From Calcarisporiella thermophila CBS 279.70 (taxonomy: Eukaryota; Calcarisporiellomycota): a DNA stretch of 64,000 bases. Below, piece by piece: positions 11,092 through 21,731 of this stretch (within the stretch, counting starts at the first letter, position 1; every line of letters begins with the position of its first letter). Where the stretch lies: NCBI RefSeq assembly GCF_041956535.1, contig NW_027192198.1, positions 442,714 through 506,713 on the forward strand, given 5' to 3'. A program made the translations under genes and the position numbers. The notes under the pieces are model-generated. The model did not search any database, was not told where the DNA came from, and saw only the letters and a list, made by a program, of their open reading frames with translations.

Positions 11092-11877
11092 ATGATAATC
11101 GAGATTCTTATTATATTTTTCTCACTAGGTCTCTTTGCCCTACATATAGTGGTACGTAGTCCATCGGATTCATATATTTCGTATACCCGAAATCAAAATC
11201 TTTGGTATTCATTAAATAGCAGTGTTCTAACTAGCACGCGTATATTTTATCTTTTTAATCACAGAACGTTGTTTATTGTGGAAATGTCCTTACCACTCAG
11301 GTATAGAATGCGATTATAACATAGACATTTGTTTTCGCTAATGCTCTATTTTATATTTGTTTAGTTTGGCACTAATACCTGCGATCAGCCTCTAATTGCG
11401 TACCTAGTTGGCGCTATCATCATCTCATGCTGTGTCCTTCTTGTTGCGTTTATTGTACTAGCATCGTTCCGTGGTGCAATTCTCTTTGGAATTCTCACGC
11501 TGTTTTTCTTGCTTGTATGGTCTCTTATCGGAAGCATATGGTATCACGCAAGCGCTAGAACTGGGGTATGCGCTCGAACGTCACCAGATGTATTCTATCA
11601 AGCGAAGATGACGATGATTATAGATTGGCTTAGTTTTGCAATTGGGTAAGCTATGCTCATGCTGATACAAGTTGATGAGGAGAGGAGCTTAAGGAGTATT
11701 GTTTGATTTAGAATTTGCATGGCATTTATTTTGGCGTTTGCTATCGGCCAGGCTGAATTGTATCAACGTGTATGGTGGCCGTACCGAGGATGGGGCCAAC
11801 CGATGCCACCCGTTCCCCCCCCTCCCCCCCATGGCACCTGTAGCGGCAATCTAATATATTTTTACACGTTTGATTAA
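11092..11877 (+). CDS. Small four-helix membrane protein, unknown function
   Basis: Four exons (11092-11151, 11265-11300, 11365-11645, 11712-11877) give 180 residues; all introns are GT-AG and phases close. Hydrophobic segments: residues 2-20, about 43-65 (AYLVGAIIISCCVLLVAFI), about 70-92 (ILFGILTLFFLLVWSLIG) and about 120-140 after a charged, Cys-containing loop. A short aromatic segment (YQRVWWPYRGWG) leads to a Pro-rich tail encoded partly by a run of C. The topology is like small tetraspan or MARVEL-type fungal proteins, but I cannot place the family. The model depends on two very short first exons. Confidence 0.65.
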
Positions 11878-12160
11878 TAGTTATATATCAAATACTTCAG
11901 TAGAGATTTTTGTTGTTTGATATTTAGTGGTCGCGTCTCCCTCCCCTACTTTTTATTCTCGTCTCTGTTTCTGCATTGCTTATTCCCCTTTTGTCATATA
12001 TCCATTCCTTTGTAAAACTTCTTTGTCATTTACTATTTACTTAGTGAGCTCTACTTTTCTCTTTTCACTCCGAAATTGTTTATCTTATGATTTTGATGAA
12101 TATGAGTTAGAAATATTTTACAAGACGGAAAGCCCTCAATCGATAAACCCTCAATATTTA

Positions 12161-12871
12161 TCAGCACAGTCGCAGTGGCAGAACTGGCCAGAGCACCGCA
12201 TCGCCTCCCCGGCAAAATCGCTCATACCCAGAATTAACCACTGCCTCGAGAGAAGCCACAGAGTGGAAAGCATCCCCATAAATTTCCCGATATTTTTCGA
12301 CATTATATGGCGAGACAACAAGAGCCGTAGAAGGGGGTTCGGTTAACTCGGGCTCGATATCCTTCACGTCCTCAGTATCATCCTCCTCTTCCCCTTCTTG
12401 TATGTTTTGATTTCGTTGCTCTGCCTCTCCTAATAATTTGAGTCTATTAATCGAATTATACAAAGTAATAAATGTAATAAGCAACCTACTCTGTCGCCTT
12501 CGTTCTTCTGAAAGTGCGAAAAATGCAATTGCTTCCTGTGTCATGACTAGCTCCGCCTCCTCTTCTTCCTCCACTTCCTCCTCTTCCAATATCTGTTCAT
12601 GTTCCCAATCTAGTACTTCTTCAGCTCCAGCCTCTTCTTCTTCCCAATCATCATTTTGCTCCTCCAAATATTCTTCTTCGTAATATTCCTCCTCGTAGTA
12701 TTCTTCATCGATCACGTTTTCCTCGTATAAATTTTCACGACGAAGATTTAAGCCCAGCATGTGAGGATGCAGGAAAGAAGTGAAGATCTGCCGGCATTGA
12801 TCATTAAAATGAGCATCATGAAATGCAGAGAAGCTGAGAGTGTTTGGTGGGGGTCTATAATGCGGGAACAT
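12161..12871 (-). CDS. Acidic low-complexity protein, unknown function
   Basis: An uninterrupted frame of 236 residues from ATG at 12871. Residues about 55-110 are dominated by Glu, Tyr and Asp (for example DEEYYEEEYYEEEYLEE). A helical Arg-rich segment follows (EERRRQSRLLITFITLYNSI), and the C terminus is YREIYGDAFHSVASLEAV...FCRGGDAVLWPVLPLRLC. The WPVLPLR ending seems domain-like, but I cannot name a family. Upstream in-frame codons are non-ATG, so the start is moderately safe; an upstream exon is possible. Confidence 0.65.
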   Translation of the reverse strand: MFPHYRPPPNTLSFSAFHDAHFNDQCRQIFTSFLHPHMLGLNLRRENLYEENVIDEEYYEEEYYEEEYLEEQNDDWEEEEAGAEEVLDWEHEQILEEEEVEEEEEAELVMTQEAIAFFALSEERRRQSRLLITFITLYNSINRLKLLGEAEQRNQNIQEGEEEDDTEDVKDIEPELTEPPSTALVVSPYNVEKYREIYGDAFHSVASLEAVVNSGYERFCRGGDAVLWPVLPLRLC

Positions 12872-13209
12872 CGAGAGGGGAGTTATGTTCAATTTCTAAT
12901 TTTGTTACGATATAATTCGTAGCATTCAGAAAGTTTAAGATTCTAAAGACAGATTTCTATCATTCTATCATTAAAGGACATTTAAAGGAATTCTAATTTT
13001 ACTGTCACCAAAAAATAGCTCACAAGACTGATATAAAAATCTTTTGTAATCTATCTCGATATCATCACATTAAGCTTTAAAAGTATCTGAAATAGCTTCT
13101 AAAATTTAGGCCAAAAGCAGCATTTTTTCCATTTGAGCATAGGGTATATGAAAAAAGTATGTTGAATATTTTATTTCATTAGAACACGATATTCGCCAAA
13201 TAATCGAGA
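12872..13209. other. Intergenic
   Basis: AT-rich stretch between two minus-strand genes: 3' flank of RPS15 and 5' flank of the acidic-protein gene. Nothing else was recognised. Confidence 0.5.
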
Positions 13210-13929
13210 TTACTTGAGCGGAATGAAGCGAGAGCTGTGGGTGGCACCTACGGTGAAAGAAGAGCAATTGGCAATCAGAATAGTTCAATACTTGTGGTCA
13301 AGAAAACCATTTCACTTACCAATACCAGGGCGACCGTGCTTGACAGGCTTGTAGGTGATGGAGAATTCGGCAAGGTAGTGACCAACCATCTCAGGCTTGA
13401 TTTCCACTTGATTGAAGGTCTTTCCGTTGTAGATACCAACTACGGAGCCGATCATCTCGGGAACGATAATCATGTTACGCAGATGGGTCTTGACAACAGC
13501 GGGCTTCTCGTTGGGGAGAGCCTCCTTTTTAGCCTTGCGCAGCTTCTTGATAAGACCCATGGGCTTGCGCTTCAAACCGCGCTGGAAGCGACGGCGAGCA
13601 CGAGCGTGCACGAGATCCATGAGCTGCTCACTTGAGAGATCAAGGAGCTGGTCGAGGTCAACGCCACGGTAGGAGAACTTGCGGAATGTTCTCTTCTTCT
13701 TGAGCTCTGCGGCGTGCTGAGCGTCGTATTCGTCAGCCTATGGCAGAAAATGGATATCTTAGTAACTGCAGGAATCGGATGATAATCAAAGAATTTCCTC
13801 CGCATCTCATTCCATCTCGTTGAAAATCAAAAACATAATAAAAACAATCATCCACTGCTTATCATCCATCCAAGATCATCTCGCATCCGCCATAACATTC
13901 TCTGTATTAACCCATTCTATACATACCAT
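13210..13929 (-). CDS. RPS15: 40S ribosomal protein uS19 (RPS15)
   Basis: Three exons (13927-13929, 13320-13737, 13210-13247) give 152 residues, close to the family length. The first coding exon is just the ATG, joined through a 189-nt intron to [20 protein letters not shown]. Family sequence is clear throughout: [74 protein letters not shown] and the end [17 protein letters not shown]. The protein sits in the head of the small subunit near the decoding site. The intron just after the ATG is in a position common for fungal ribosomal protein genes. The promoter is shared (206 bp) with the divergent 14136 gene. Confidence 0.95.
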
Positions 13930-14135
13930 GATGGATTGATTAAAAGAGGAAGAACAGAGCAATCGCACACTCAATGTTCTTTTCTTCTCCTCAATTTTAC
14001 CATCAGAATGATTTCAGACTTGAACAGTCACTTAAGACTAAAAAAAATGCGAACTATATGCAAAGTCCCGTTCTCCTTTACCCCGTTTCTCGTCTGTTTT
14101 TTTTTATCCGTCAATTTCTCTTCATTTCAATTCTA

Positions 14136-16082
14136 ATGCCAGATTCAAAATCAAAAGCCAAGGAGAAAAAAGGGGCCAATGTTCTAGTAAATTCGAACTC
14201 AATTGTTCTAGGCTCCACTGCCACTGTTATTATCTTCGTCATTACAGCCGCAGTACTGGCTAATTTATGGCGCGTCGGACCGCTCTACATGGAACCCATC
14301 TACGGCAATGTCTTCGCTTGGCGACATTTTGAAAGTTTCTTTTTCACTTCCTGTATCATGGGAGCTGTCACTGGTCTTTCCCTTGGTGCAAAGCAACGCA
14401 AAGCCTCGAAACGCACTTTGACATATGCGTTTGATTTAGCGGCTTGTATTCTTGCGATATCACCTCTGACGGTTCATCGGATGTTTGCGGAGAGTGGTCT
14501 TCTAGGTCCATGGTGGGGACCACACGTTACTCAGCTGTTTCTCTCTTATTCCACTGCTTTTCTCCTGACGCTGGGAGCATTTTCACTTCCTATACTTCGG
14601 AACCTTGGTGCCGTTGTTCCTGCAGCGCTTGCTTGGTGGTTAGTCCAGAACCTCAACATCGTTGGAATGACTTGTACGCGCATTGTAGCCTCGGCAGCGG
14701 GTTTGGGTTTATTAACATTCAATATCAAGTTTGCCGCAATCCGAAGAGACGCTCCTAGGAAGGTGACATATTATATGCGAGTGTGCCTTTCGTTTATACC
14801 GCACGTTATAGTGTTATCAGGCGTGTTGTATAGCTCGCTAAAGTTCCCACAGTGCCAGGTTGGAGTCACAAAGGTACTGTATTAGATGCTATGTCTATGC
14901 TTAATTTTTTATACCCAATGTTGATTTGCTCCTTCTAGGAACATAACCCTGCAGGCTCACCATACGACGTCCTCTATCGCAACGAATCGCTGACGGGCTG
15001 GCTCACTGTTGTCGATGAGCTGGAACCAAGGAATATTCGAGTAATGCGGAGTGGTCACTCACTTATCGGGGGGATGTACCGAGACACAATGGACTCGGTT
15101 TATGGCTGCTTTTATTTCTTGGAAGGTTCGAGTTAAACTTTTACAATTGTTTTTTTTAAACGAATTTTTGGTGATTAATCTGCATCACTGAATACTATCT
15201 TTAGCGGTACGTCTGGTGGAAAACAGGAAGATAAGCGATAAAGAAACTGCACTTCAAATGTGAGTTGGCCCTCCTTGTTCTAGGGTGTTTTGTTCCTGTT
15301 GCGGTAGATTGATACCAATTTTTTTTTATTTTTACATTCGTTAGAGGACTTGGCATTGGTATCGCTTCCAAAGGATTGATAGAGCAAGACGTCGAAGTCG
15401 ACGTCGTCGAAATTGATGCTGCAGTGTATGATGCTGCCCGCCGCTATTTTGAATTTCCTGAGCCTCGTGCGGCTTATATTGAGGATGGGCGCAAATTTAT
15501 TGAAAGAACCCCGAATCAAACCTATGATTATGTGCTACATGATGTTTTCACGGGAGGCTCAGTGCCGGCGAGTCTTTTCTCAGTTGAAGCACTGCAAGAG
15601 ATGAAGCGAACCTTGAAGGAGGATGGAGTATTAGCCTTGGTAGGCACAAAAGTCCATCGATGCTGATTGCTAAAGCAGTTAACACTTACATTTATTAATA
15701 GAACTTTGTAGGGTTCGAGTCTTCAACCAAGATAACTGGGCTCCAACTCGTTGCCAACACAATTAAGCACGTATTCGAGCATGTTCTCTGTTTCAGAGAA
15801 GGGCCATCCCAAGGGGAGGACCAGGTGCAAAACATGGTGTTTTTTGCCTCTAGAAAACCCATCTCATTCCGTTCACCGACATATGATGACTTTCTTGAGA
15901 GCGGCATGCGCCAACACATGCTCACCGAATTCAAGAATTGGGCCGTTGATATCAAATTTAATACGAGTCAAGTCATAACTGATCGTGATAATCCCCTGCC
16001 GGCATTGCAACTTGGATCAGCATACGAGCACTGGCGTGTGATGCGGGAGAATTTCCCAATTAGTTTCTGGCTGAACTATTAA
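14136..16082 (+). CDS. Membrane-anchored spermine/spermidine synthase-like protein
   Basis: Five exons (14136-14873, 14939-15125, 15205-15259, 15345-15639, 15702-16082), 551 residues from ATG 14136; an in-frame ATG at 13974 would add 54 residues. The N-terminal half has about seven hydrophobic helices (for example VLGSTATVIIFVITAAVLA). The C-terminal half has the aminopropyltransferase Rossmann fold: GYYMYRDT-like GGMYRDTMDSVYG, the nucleotide loop GLGIGIASKG, acidic VDVVEID and the catalytic-type YDYVLHDVFTGG. This two-part form is a known fungal family whose substrate has not been settled; polyamine synthesis is possible but not shown. Exon 4 starts inside the nucleotide-binding loop. Confidence 0.85.
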
Positions 16083-16307
16083 AATTTGTCTGATTTTTTG
16101 GTTTATTCGTTGTTTTTTCTCGCTTTCCTTTTTGTAATATGGGGTGGTTGAAAGACTGGCGCTTCAACGGCCATTGCTCTTGCGTTTCGAGTTTAAACAC
16201 TGTGTGATATTATATAATCAATTTTATTCATGGTTCCGGAGACATTACTCCCAATTGAAAGTAAACACGAATCGCATAGGTATAGAGAAATGGGCTCCCC
16301 TTACCCT

Positions 16308-19230
16308 TTACGACATTTCTCTTTCAAGGCAAGTTTTCAGCGTCTCTTCAATTCTGCGCAGCTGTGCACTAGGTGTTATCTGGGATGCCATCAAGTATAC
16401 TACATTTCCTAGTGGTCGTGCGAACACCGCAAGCTGATCTTCTGCGGGGTTGCGGAGTGCCTGGACGATGGATTTGGATGCGGTCGATGCATAGCCTATT
16501 CCCTGTGAGCTATGTTTGGGCTTTAGAGTCAGAGCTAAGACAGAGCCGAGGGCCACGACCCCATCGACTATGGGCATATGAGAGACTTGATGAACAAACT
16601 AAAAATGTAAAAAAAAAAAAAATGTCAGGAGTGAATGAGGATTTGAGAATCCAAGTATTCATCTAATACAAACCTTTTTGTCCCACATTGACCAAGCACC
16701 TCCACCAACGCGCTTGCTCTCTTCCACATCTCTTAGCCATTCTCCTTTCTGCTCTCCCCATGAAATCCCACTCTTCTCAACAAAAATATTCTCTAACTCT
16801 TGGACGCTGGTGCGGGCCACCTCACAACCGACAGGATGAGCCGTATAAGAATGCCCGTGCAAGAGTGCGTCTTGCTTGGCACTGCTCAGGAAAGGCTCGA
16901 AAATTGAAGCGCGGGAAAGGGTAGTTGCCAGAGGAACAAGTCCGCCAGTGAGAAGTTTAGCATAGGAAGCGATATCAGGTTGCTGAAATTAAAAAAAATA
17001 CATATACACATGTTTTACAAATATTTCTGGTTCAAGCCACTATTCCACAGGACAAACCTCTCCTAAAAGATCTGCACCTGAGCGCGCTCCTAGTCTCCAA
17101 AAGCCCGTAAACACTTCATCAAACACCACCGGCAATCCACGCCAGTCATTTCTATCGGAATAATCTCTCTCCAAGGAACTCCAGCCGTCCCAGTTTCTTA
17201 CCACATTTATCAAACAACGTTGGAAGAGGGGATCCACAAGTAGCATCCCACCTGCACCCATCATCACCGGCTCAAGCAAAAGCGCACCGAACTTGCGACC
17301 TTGCCTTTTCACCACCTCTTCCAGGGTGGAGGAGATATGGCGAGTATAGAGTTGCGAGAGCTCACTGCTACTTCGGTCTTCGAATAGAGAGCCAAGAGAA
17401 GAGAGGGTATGAATCTGGGGTCCATCTCCAGATATTTCTTTAGGCACCACAATCTGACACACTCCGTTTTTCAAGCTTGCTAGCGGAGGATTAAACCAGT
17501 GCCCTCGACCGCGGTACCAGTTCACCTGCTCATTATAAACGTTGGGCGCACAACCATCCATCGCACCAATAGTGTCTCCGTGGTAGCTTCCATCCAACCC
17601 TAATATCTCTACGGGCTCATTCTTGTGCAACCCATGCCGGTGGGTAACCGCCTTAAATGCCATCTTCAGTCCAACTTCCATCGCTGTGCTACCGTTGTCA
17701 GAATAGAAAACACGAGATGCCCATTGCGAGCCAACGGTGTCAAGCAGGAGTTCGGCCAGCCCAAGAGCTGGTTCGTGCGTAGCCTCGGGAAAGATTACAT
17801 GACCATAGCGTCCTGCTGCATAGGCACCGGCAAGAGAAAGCGAAGGTGACCCGTGGCCAAGACCTTGAAAGAGATTCATTATAAAAATAAATCCAAAGCC
17901 AAAATTATGCAAAGGTAATATTAGTATCTATACATTACCTTGCGTCCACCAGCTAGCACACCCATCAAAAATTTCTATCGTTGAGCCACCATTTCCCTCA
18001 TCAGATTTTCCTTCTACATGCGACTCTGGAGCCTGTGAGCCCTTGTTTTCAAAGGCTGTAAATTCATCCTTGTATGCTGAATCGATTACGAAAGTTCGAT
18101 CAATGTTAGCATGCTGCGTAAATGGCCACCAAATGATCTCCCGCGTCCGCTTGTCCATGCTTTGCAATCTCTTGATTCTCGCCCCTTCCCGCTCTTCAAG
18201 ATAGTTTACCACATCTTGGAAGACGGGCTCGGTCGATAAATAATAAGCCTCCATGTTCACTCTATCCTGATCAGGAGAAGGGGAAAGCTCGGGGGGAGAG
18301 GGGAGTGAGACAACCCGTAAAGATGGGGGCAGGTAGCGTTCCAGGAACTGGTTGTTTTGATGTATAGAATCGGGAGGAGAGAATAAAAGAATAGTGGAGA
18401 TATCATAACCACGAAGACGAAGGGACTCGTAAGAAGTGATTGTGGTGGAAATGCCACCCAAGCGACCGTCGCCTACCATAACAGTAGGTAGACGGAAGGG
18501 ACGGTAGAAATCAGATTGTAATGTGCCTTAAATAAGAAGTAATGCGGGTCGAATTGAGTATCAGGTTAGCCAACTTTTTGATATGCCTTTATACCTGACA
18601 TTACGGGACTATGAACACCTACAAATAGCTTACTTCAGATATTGTGTTTAAACGAGACTATATTCTATAGCCATTACCTCCTGAGCCCTCTATGAACATA
18701 TACGTCAGCTTATCCGCAGAAGCTGCTCGGCATTCTTCTATGTATTTTCGGATGTCGCTGAGAACCTGTTCATCACTAGGTGGCTTTTGAACAGATTAAA
18801 ATGGATAATTGATTCAGTAAAATCCGAGAAATGCCACATGGAGTGTCTAGACTTTGTGTAGACTAGTTACCTGGGTGGTTGCTCTATGCGGACTAACTGG
18901 TTCTGGATATGTGTATAAGGTTTTTGCAACTGTTCTCGGGGCAAACTTGGTAACCATACTACTCACATGTAAAAAAGGAGTAGCAAGTGTTCAGGAGCCA
19001 AATCTATGTCTAGTTATAACCACGTTAGTAATTTACCTAGCATCACAGTCCGTAGGATATCCCGTCTGAATTGGTTTAAGGTAATAAACATTGGACCGGC
19101 CAGCATCTTTGGCATTCAAAATAGCCCTGTGGCCGCTTGAAGCAGCAGCTCGGCACAAGCCTGCAGAAGCAATCGTCTTTCCGACGTTAGTGTTAGCTGC
19201 AAAGATCTGAAAGGCGCGGAATGTTCCCAT
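16308..19230 (-). CDS. BIO3-BIO1: Bifunctional dethiobiotin synthetase / DAPA aminotransferase (BIO3-BIO1 fusion)
   Basis: Eight exons (19037-19230, 18871-18958, 18678-18783, 18595-18618, 17939-18526, 17058-17863, 16674-16982, 16308-16598), 801 residues. The N-terminal third is BioD-like: P-loop FAANTNVGKT, KPIQTGYP, KLTYMFIEGSGG, HSPVMSGTLQSDFYRP and MVGDGRLGGIST. The C-terminal part is a class III PLP aminotransferase like BioA: WWPFTQHANI, GLGHGSPSLS, FYSDNGSTAMEVGLKMAF, GSYHGDTIGAMD, VVFDEVFTGFWRLG and YAKLLTGG, with the PLP Lys near 611. Together they carry out the two steps from KAPA to dethiobiotin. Exon 4 is a 24-nt microexon that restores the conserved HSPVMSG segment. The exon 1/exon 2 junction is the least certain. 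The fusion is known in fungi and plants, where it is mitochondrial. Confidence 0.93.
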
Positions 19231-20009
19231 GGGTTAACTCGTGGAGATGAACTGGACCACCAGATTTAAGTCGACTGAATGATTTGCTCCTCGATATATA
19301 TATATGTACCGAATAAATCACGTAACAGGTCGGAGTGTATTTTTCGGCCTGTATGCACAACTCGACTGATGGATTAGGTTTATTACACCCCAACAATTGA
19401 ATTCTAATAAGGAAGTGGTTGTATATTTTTCATCCCGTATAGTTCTCGTCAAGCAACCTTTAACGTAATTGTTAAATCTTTATACCAGAGCTGAAGCTTC
19501 ATGTTATGACACGCACTCTAGATACCGTGGTATAATGCTGTGCTTTTCTATTCATAGCTTAACATTACGTGATTTGACACGGGTAGAGGCAGGGAGTCAA
19601 GCTGAAATCGGATCCACATATACTATAGCTGTAAGATAAATGTGTAAAGATCCTTTTACTGCACAATTGGTTCGTATCAAGAATTTCGATTAGACTAGCA
19701 AGAGACTATGAAGGAGCATGTTCCTATCATGTTTTTCCATAGTCTCTTGCTAATCTCTTCATATCCATATAATGCAACTATCAATACAATCTGTATGAAT
19801 ACTCTCTACTCGTCTCTTTCACCTTACCTAGTTTAATTACACTGACCTTCCCGGATCGATCGTAAGGCGAAAACCTAATTACGCAGATATGCAATTTTTA
19901 GCATTTGGCCCAGATTTGTGGCTATGACTAGTTTCAGATTTCTACTGAAAGTAGTCGTGTAACTCTTCATTTCTCTTGGACATTTAATCAAAATCTCTCT
20001 CTCGAAAAA
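19231..20009. other. Intergenic, divergent promoter region
   Basis: No gene was found. It contains TATATATATA (19297-19306) 5' of the biotin gene and an inverted repeat at 19696-19752. Confidence 0.5.
19696..19752. repeat. Inverted repeat (15-bp perfect arms)
   Basis: TAGCAAGAGACTATG (19696-19710) is the exact reverse complement of CATAGTCTCTTGCTA (19738-19752). The 27-base loop holds the near-palindrome AGGAGCATGTTCCT. It lies 258-314 bp before the 20010 ATG. It could be a regulatory palindrome or a remnant of a small inverted-repeat element; no flanking target-site duplication was noticed. Confidence 0.7.
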
Positions 20010-21278
20010 ATGTCAGATCGGTATCGTAGCTCAAAAAGAGAACATGATTCTGATAGCGACAAGGAGCAAAGACATAGATCGTCGCGCAAGGAAAAAAAAC
20101 ATAAGAGCCACCGACATCACAAAAGTGACAATAGTGAAACCGATGAGGAAGTAAAAAACGCGAGAAAATTGATTAAGCGTACTCATTTCATTCCACCTTA
20201 TCCGGTTCCTAATAGACGAGCATTAATTCAAATATTTTAACTAATAGCCCTCACGGAGGAAAATTACTTCGACAAGAGCTCGGAGTTTCGTGTGTGGCTT
20301 GTCGAAGAGAAGGGAAAGCATTTTAATGATCTTTCTTCGGAAGACACTCGCAAATACTTTAAGAAATTTGTTCGAGCATGGAACAAATATAAACTCGACA
20401 GTAAGTCATTCATATTAGGGCTCTAATTCCATCTTGCACATTTCTCATGGTCATCTAAATCTCGATGCTATATAGAAAAATATTACGTCGGTATCTCCTC
20501 CACTCAGCTCCCTGTTAGTGCAACTACGAGTTATAAGTGGAAATTCGCAAAAAACATCAATCAAGATGAGCTGGATCAGATTCGGGACTCCGTTGACACG
20601 ATGACAAACAGCTCCAAAGTCAAACTTGGCGATGCTAAATTGAGAGAAAAGGATATCTCGCTGTCATCAAAACCCGTTATTGGACCTTCTTTACCTGCGG
20701 GAAACATTGGCCCGCATCGCCCTTATGGTTAGCCTCCTCTATTCCATGTCTATCCCTCATTTTCTTCAAGATTGTTTATATCTGCTAATAATTAGACTCG
20801 GATGAAGAGGAGGAGCGGCGAGCACAGGAACGCGCTCGTAAGAAAAAGGATTTCAAGGAGATGAAAGAGCTATATGATGAGCTGATTGACAAGCCGACGG
20901 GTCGCGAGGCGATGATAGAGAAAAAGCGAGCTCGCAATGCCTATTATAAACAATTTCGTGAAAAAGATGTGGACGTGGAGCTTGATGACAGAGAGTTGAT
21001 GGGGGGTGGAGATGATTTCCAGTCAGCGTATGCCATTCTTTTCCACTTTAGAGTACTTTATTCGTGATACCTAACTAAACTTACCTATCTTCTTTAGATT
21101 GGCCGCTAAAAGGCGGGCTGAGCAGGCAAGACAAGGACGCCGTGAAAGATTCAAGGATGAGAAAGTCCAATCAATGAGCGAGAAGCTTTCCAACTTCCAG
21201 GCTAAAGAGGCTGCGACAATGGAAATGTTCAAACGTATGGCTGAGGAGAGGAAACGACGAGAGCAAGGCGGTGGTTAA
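20010..21278 (+). CDS. RS-rich, splicing-associated conserved protein
   Basis: Five exons (20010-20178, 20248-20400, 20476-20727, 20796-21027, 21098-21278), 328 residues. The N terminus is an Arg/Ser/His/Lys-rich tract (KKHKSHRHHKSD). The core is PLTEENYFDKSSEFRVWLVE, then KGKHFNDLSSEDTRKYFKKF and VRAWNKYKL, a motif I recall from eukaryotic proteins labelled splicing-regulatory Gln/Lys-rich. The C-terminal half is a charged coiled coil (AAKRRAEQARQGRRERF). A nuclear RNA-processing role is inferred from composition and recall. The phase closes on all introns. Confidence 0.78.
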
Positions 21279-21731
21279 TAGCTTCACCTAGTCTAGTCCC
21301 TCAACACAATTTTGTACAGGATATGCTAGATACCTTCAGTTTTTTCATTCATATATTTATACAGCTTAAAATGACGCTTTACATATTGGACTACCGCATG
21401 GTTGCGTAATCTCTAAAAGATACTTGCCACGCTTTCATTCTCCCTCTAATCATAATAGGAAAAAGAGAAAATGTCCCATAACACTTTGATCCTCGAGGTT
21501 TCTTTCGTATTATTCTTTGTTTGGTTTTCAGTTTTATTTTTGGAAGTGGAGCGAAACATGCTTTAAACGTGTTGGAGATTGGGGTTGGGATCAATGGCAG
21601 GTGGATAAAATTGACATCGCGGAAAAGTTAGTTCAATGCGAGAAGTTAGTTTAATGCATTCAAAAAAGAGCCCCAACCCATTCTCCATTCGAGGATCAAT
21701 ACTGGCTCGATCGACTACCCATGTTCACACT
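21279..21731. other. Intergenic between convergent genes
   Basis: 3' flanks of the RS-rich and the methyltransferase genes. No coding frame or repeat was recognised. Confidence 0.5.

Noticed and set aside
12438-12683. Ser-rich open frame on the plus strand
   Set aside because: It is the antisense shadow of the Glu-rich acidic protein on the minus strand.
19031-19036. Shorter intron 1 in the biotin gene (acceptors at about 19010 or 19003)
   Set aside because: Both acceptors run into an in-frame TGA; the acceptor just before TATGGTTACC keeps the frame.
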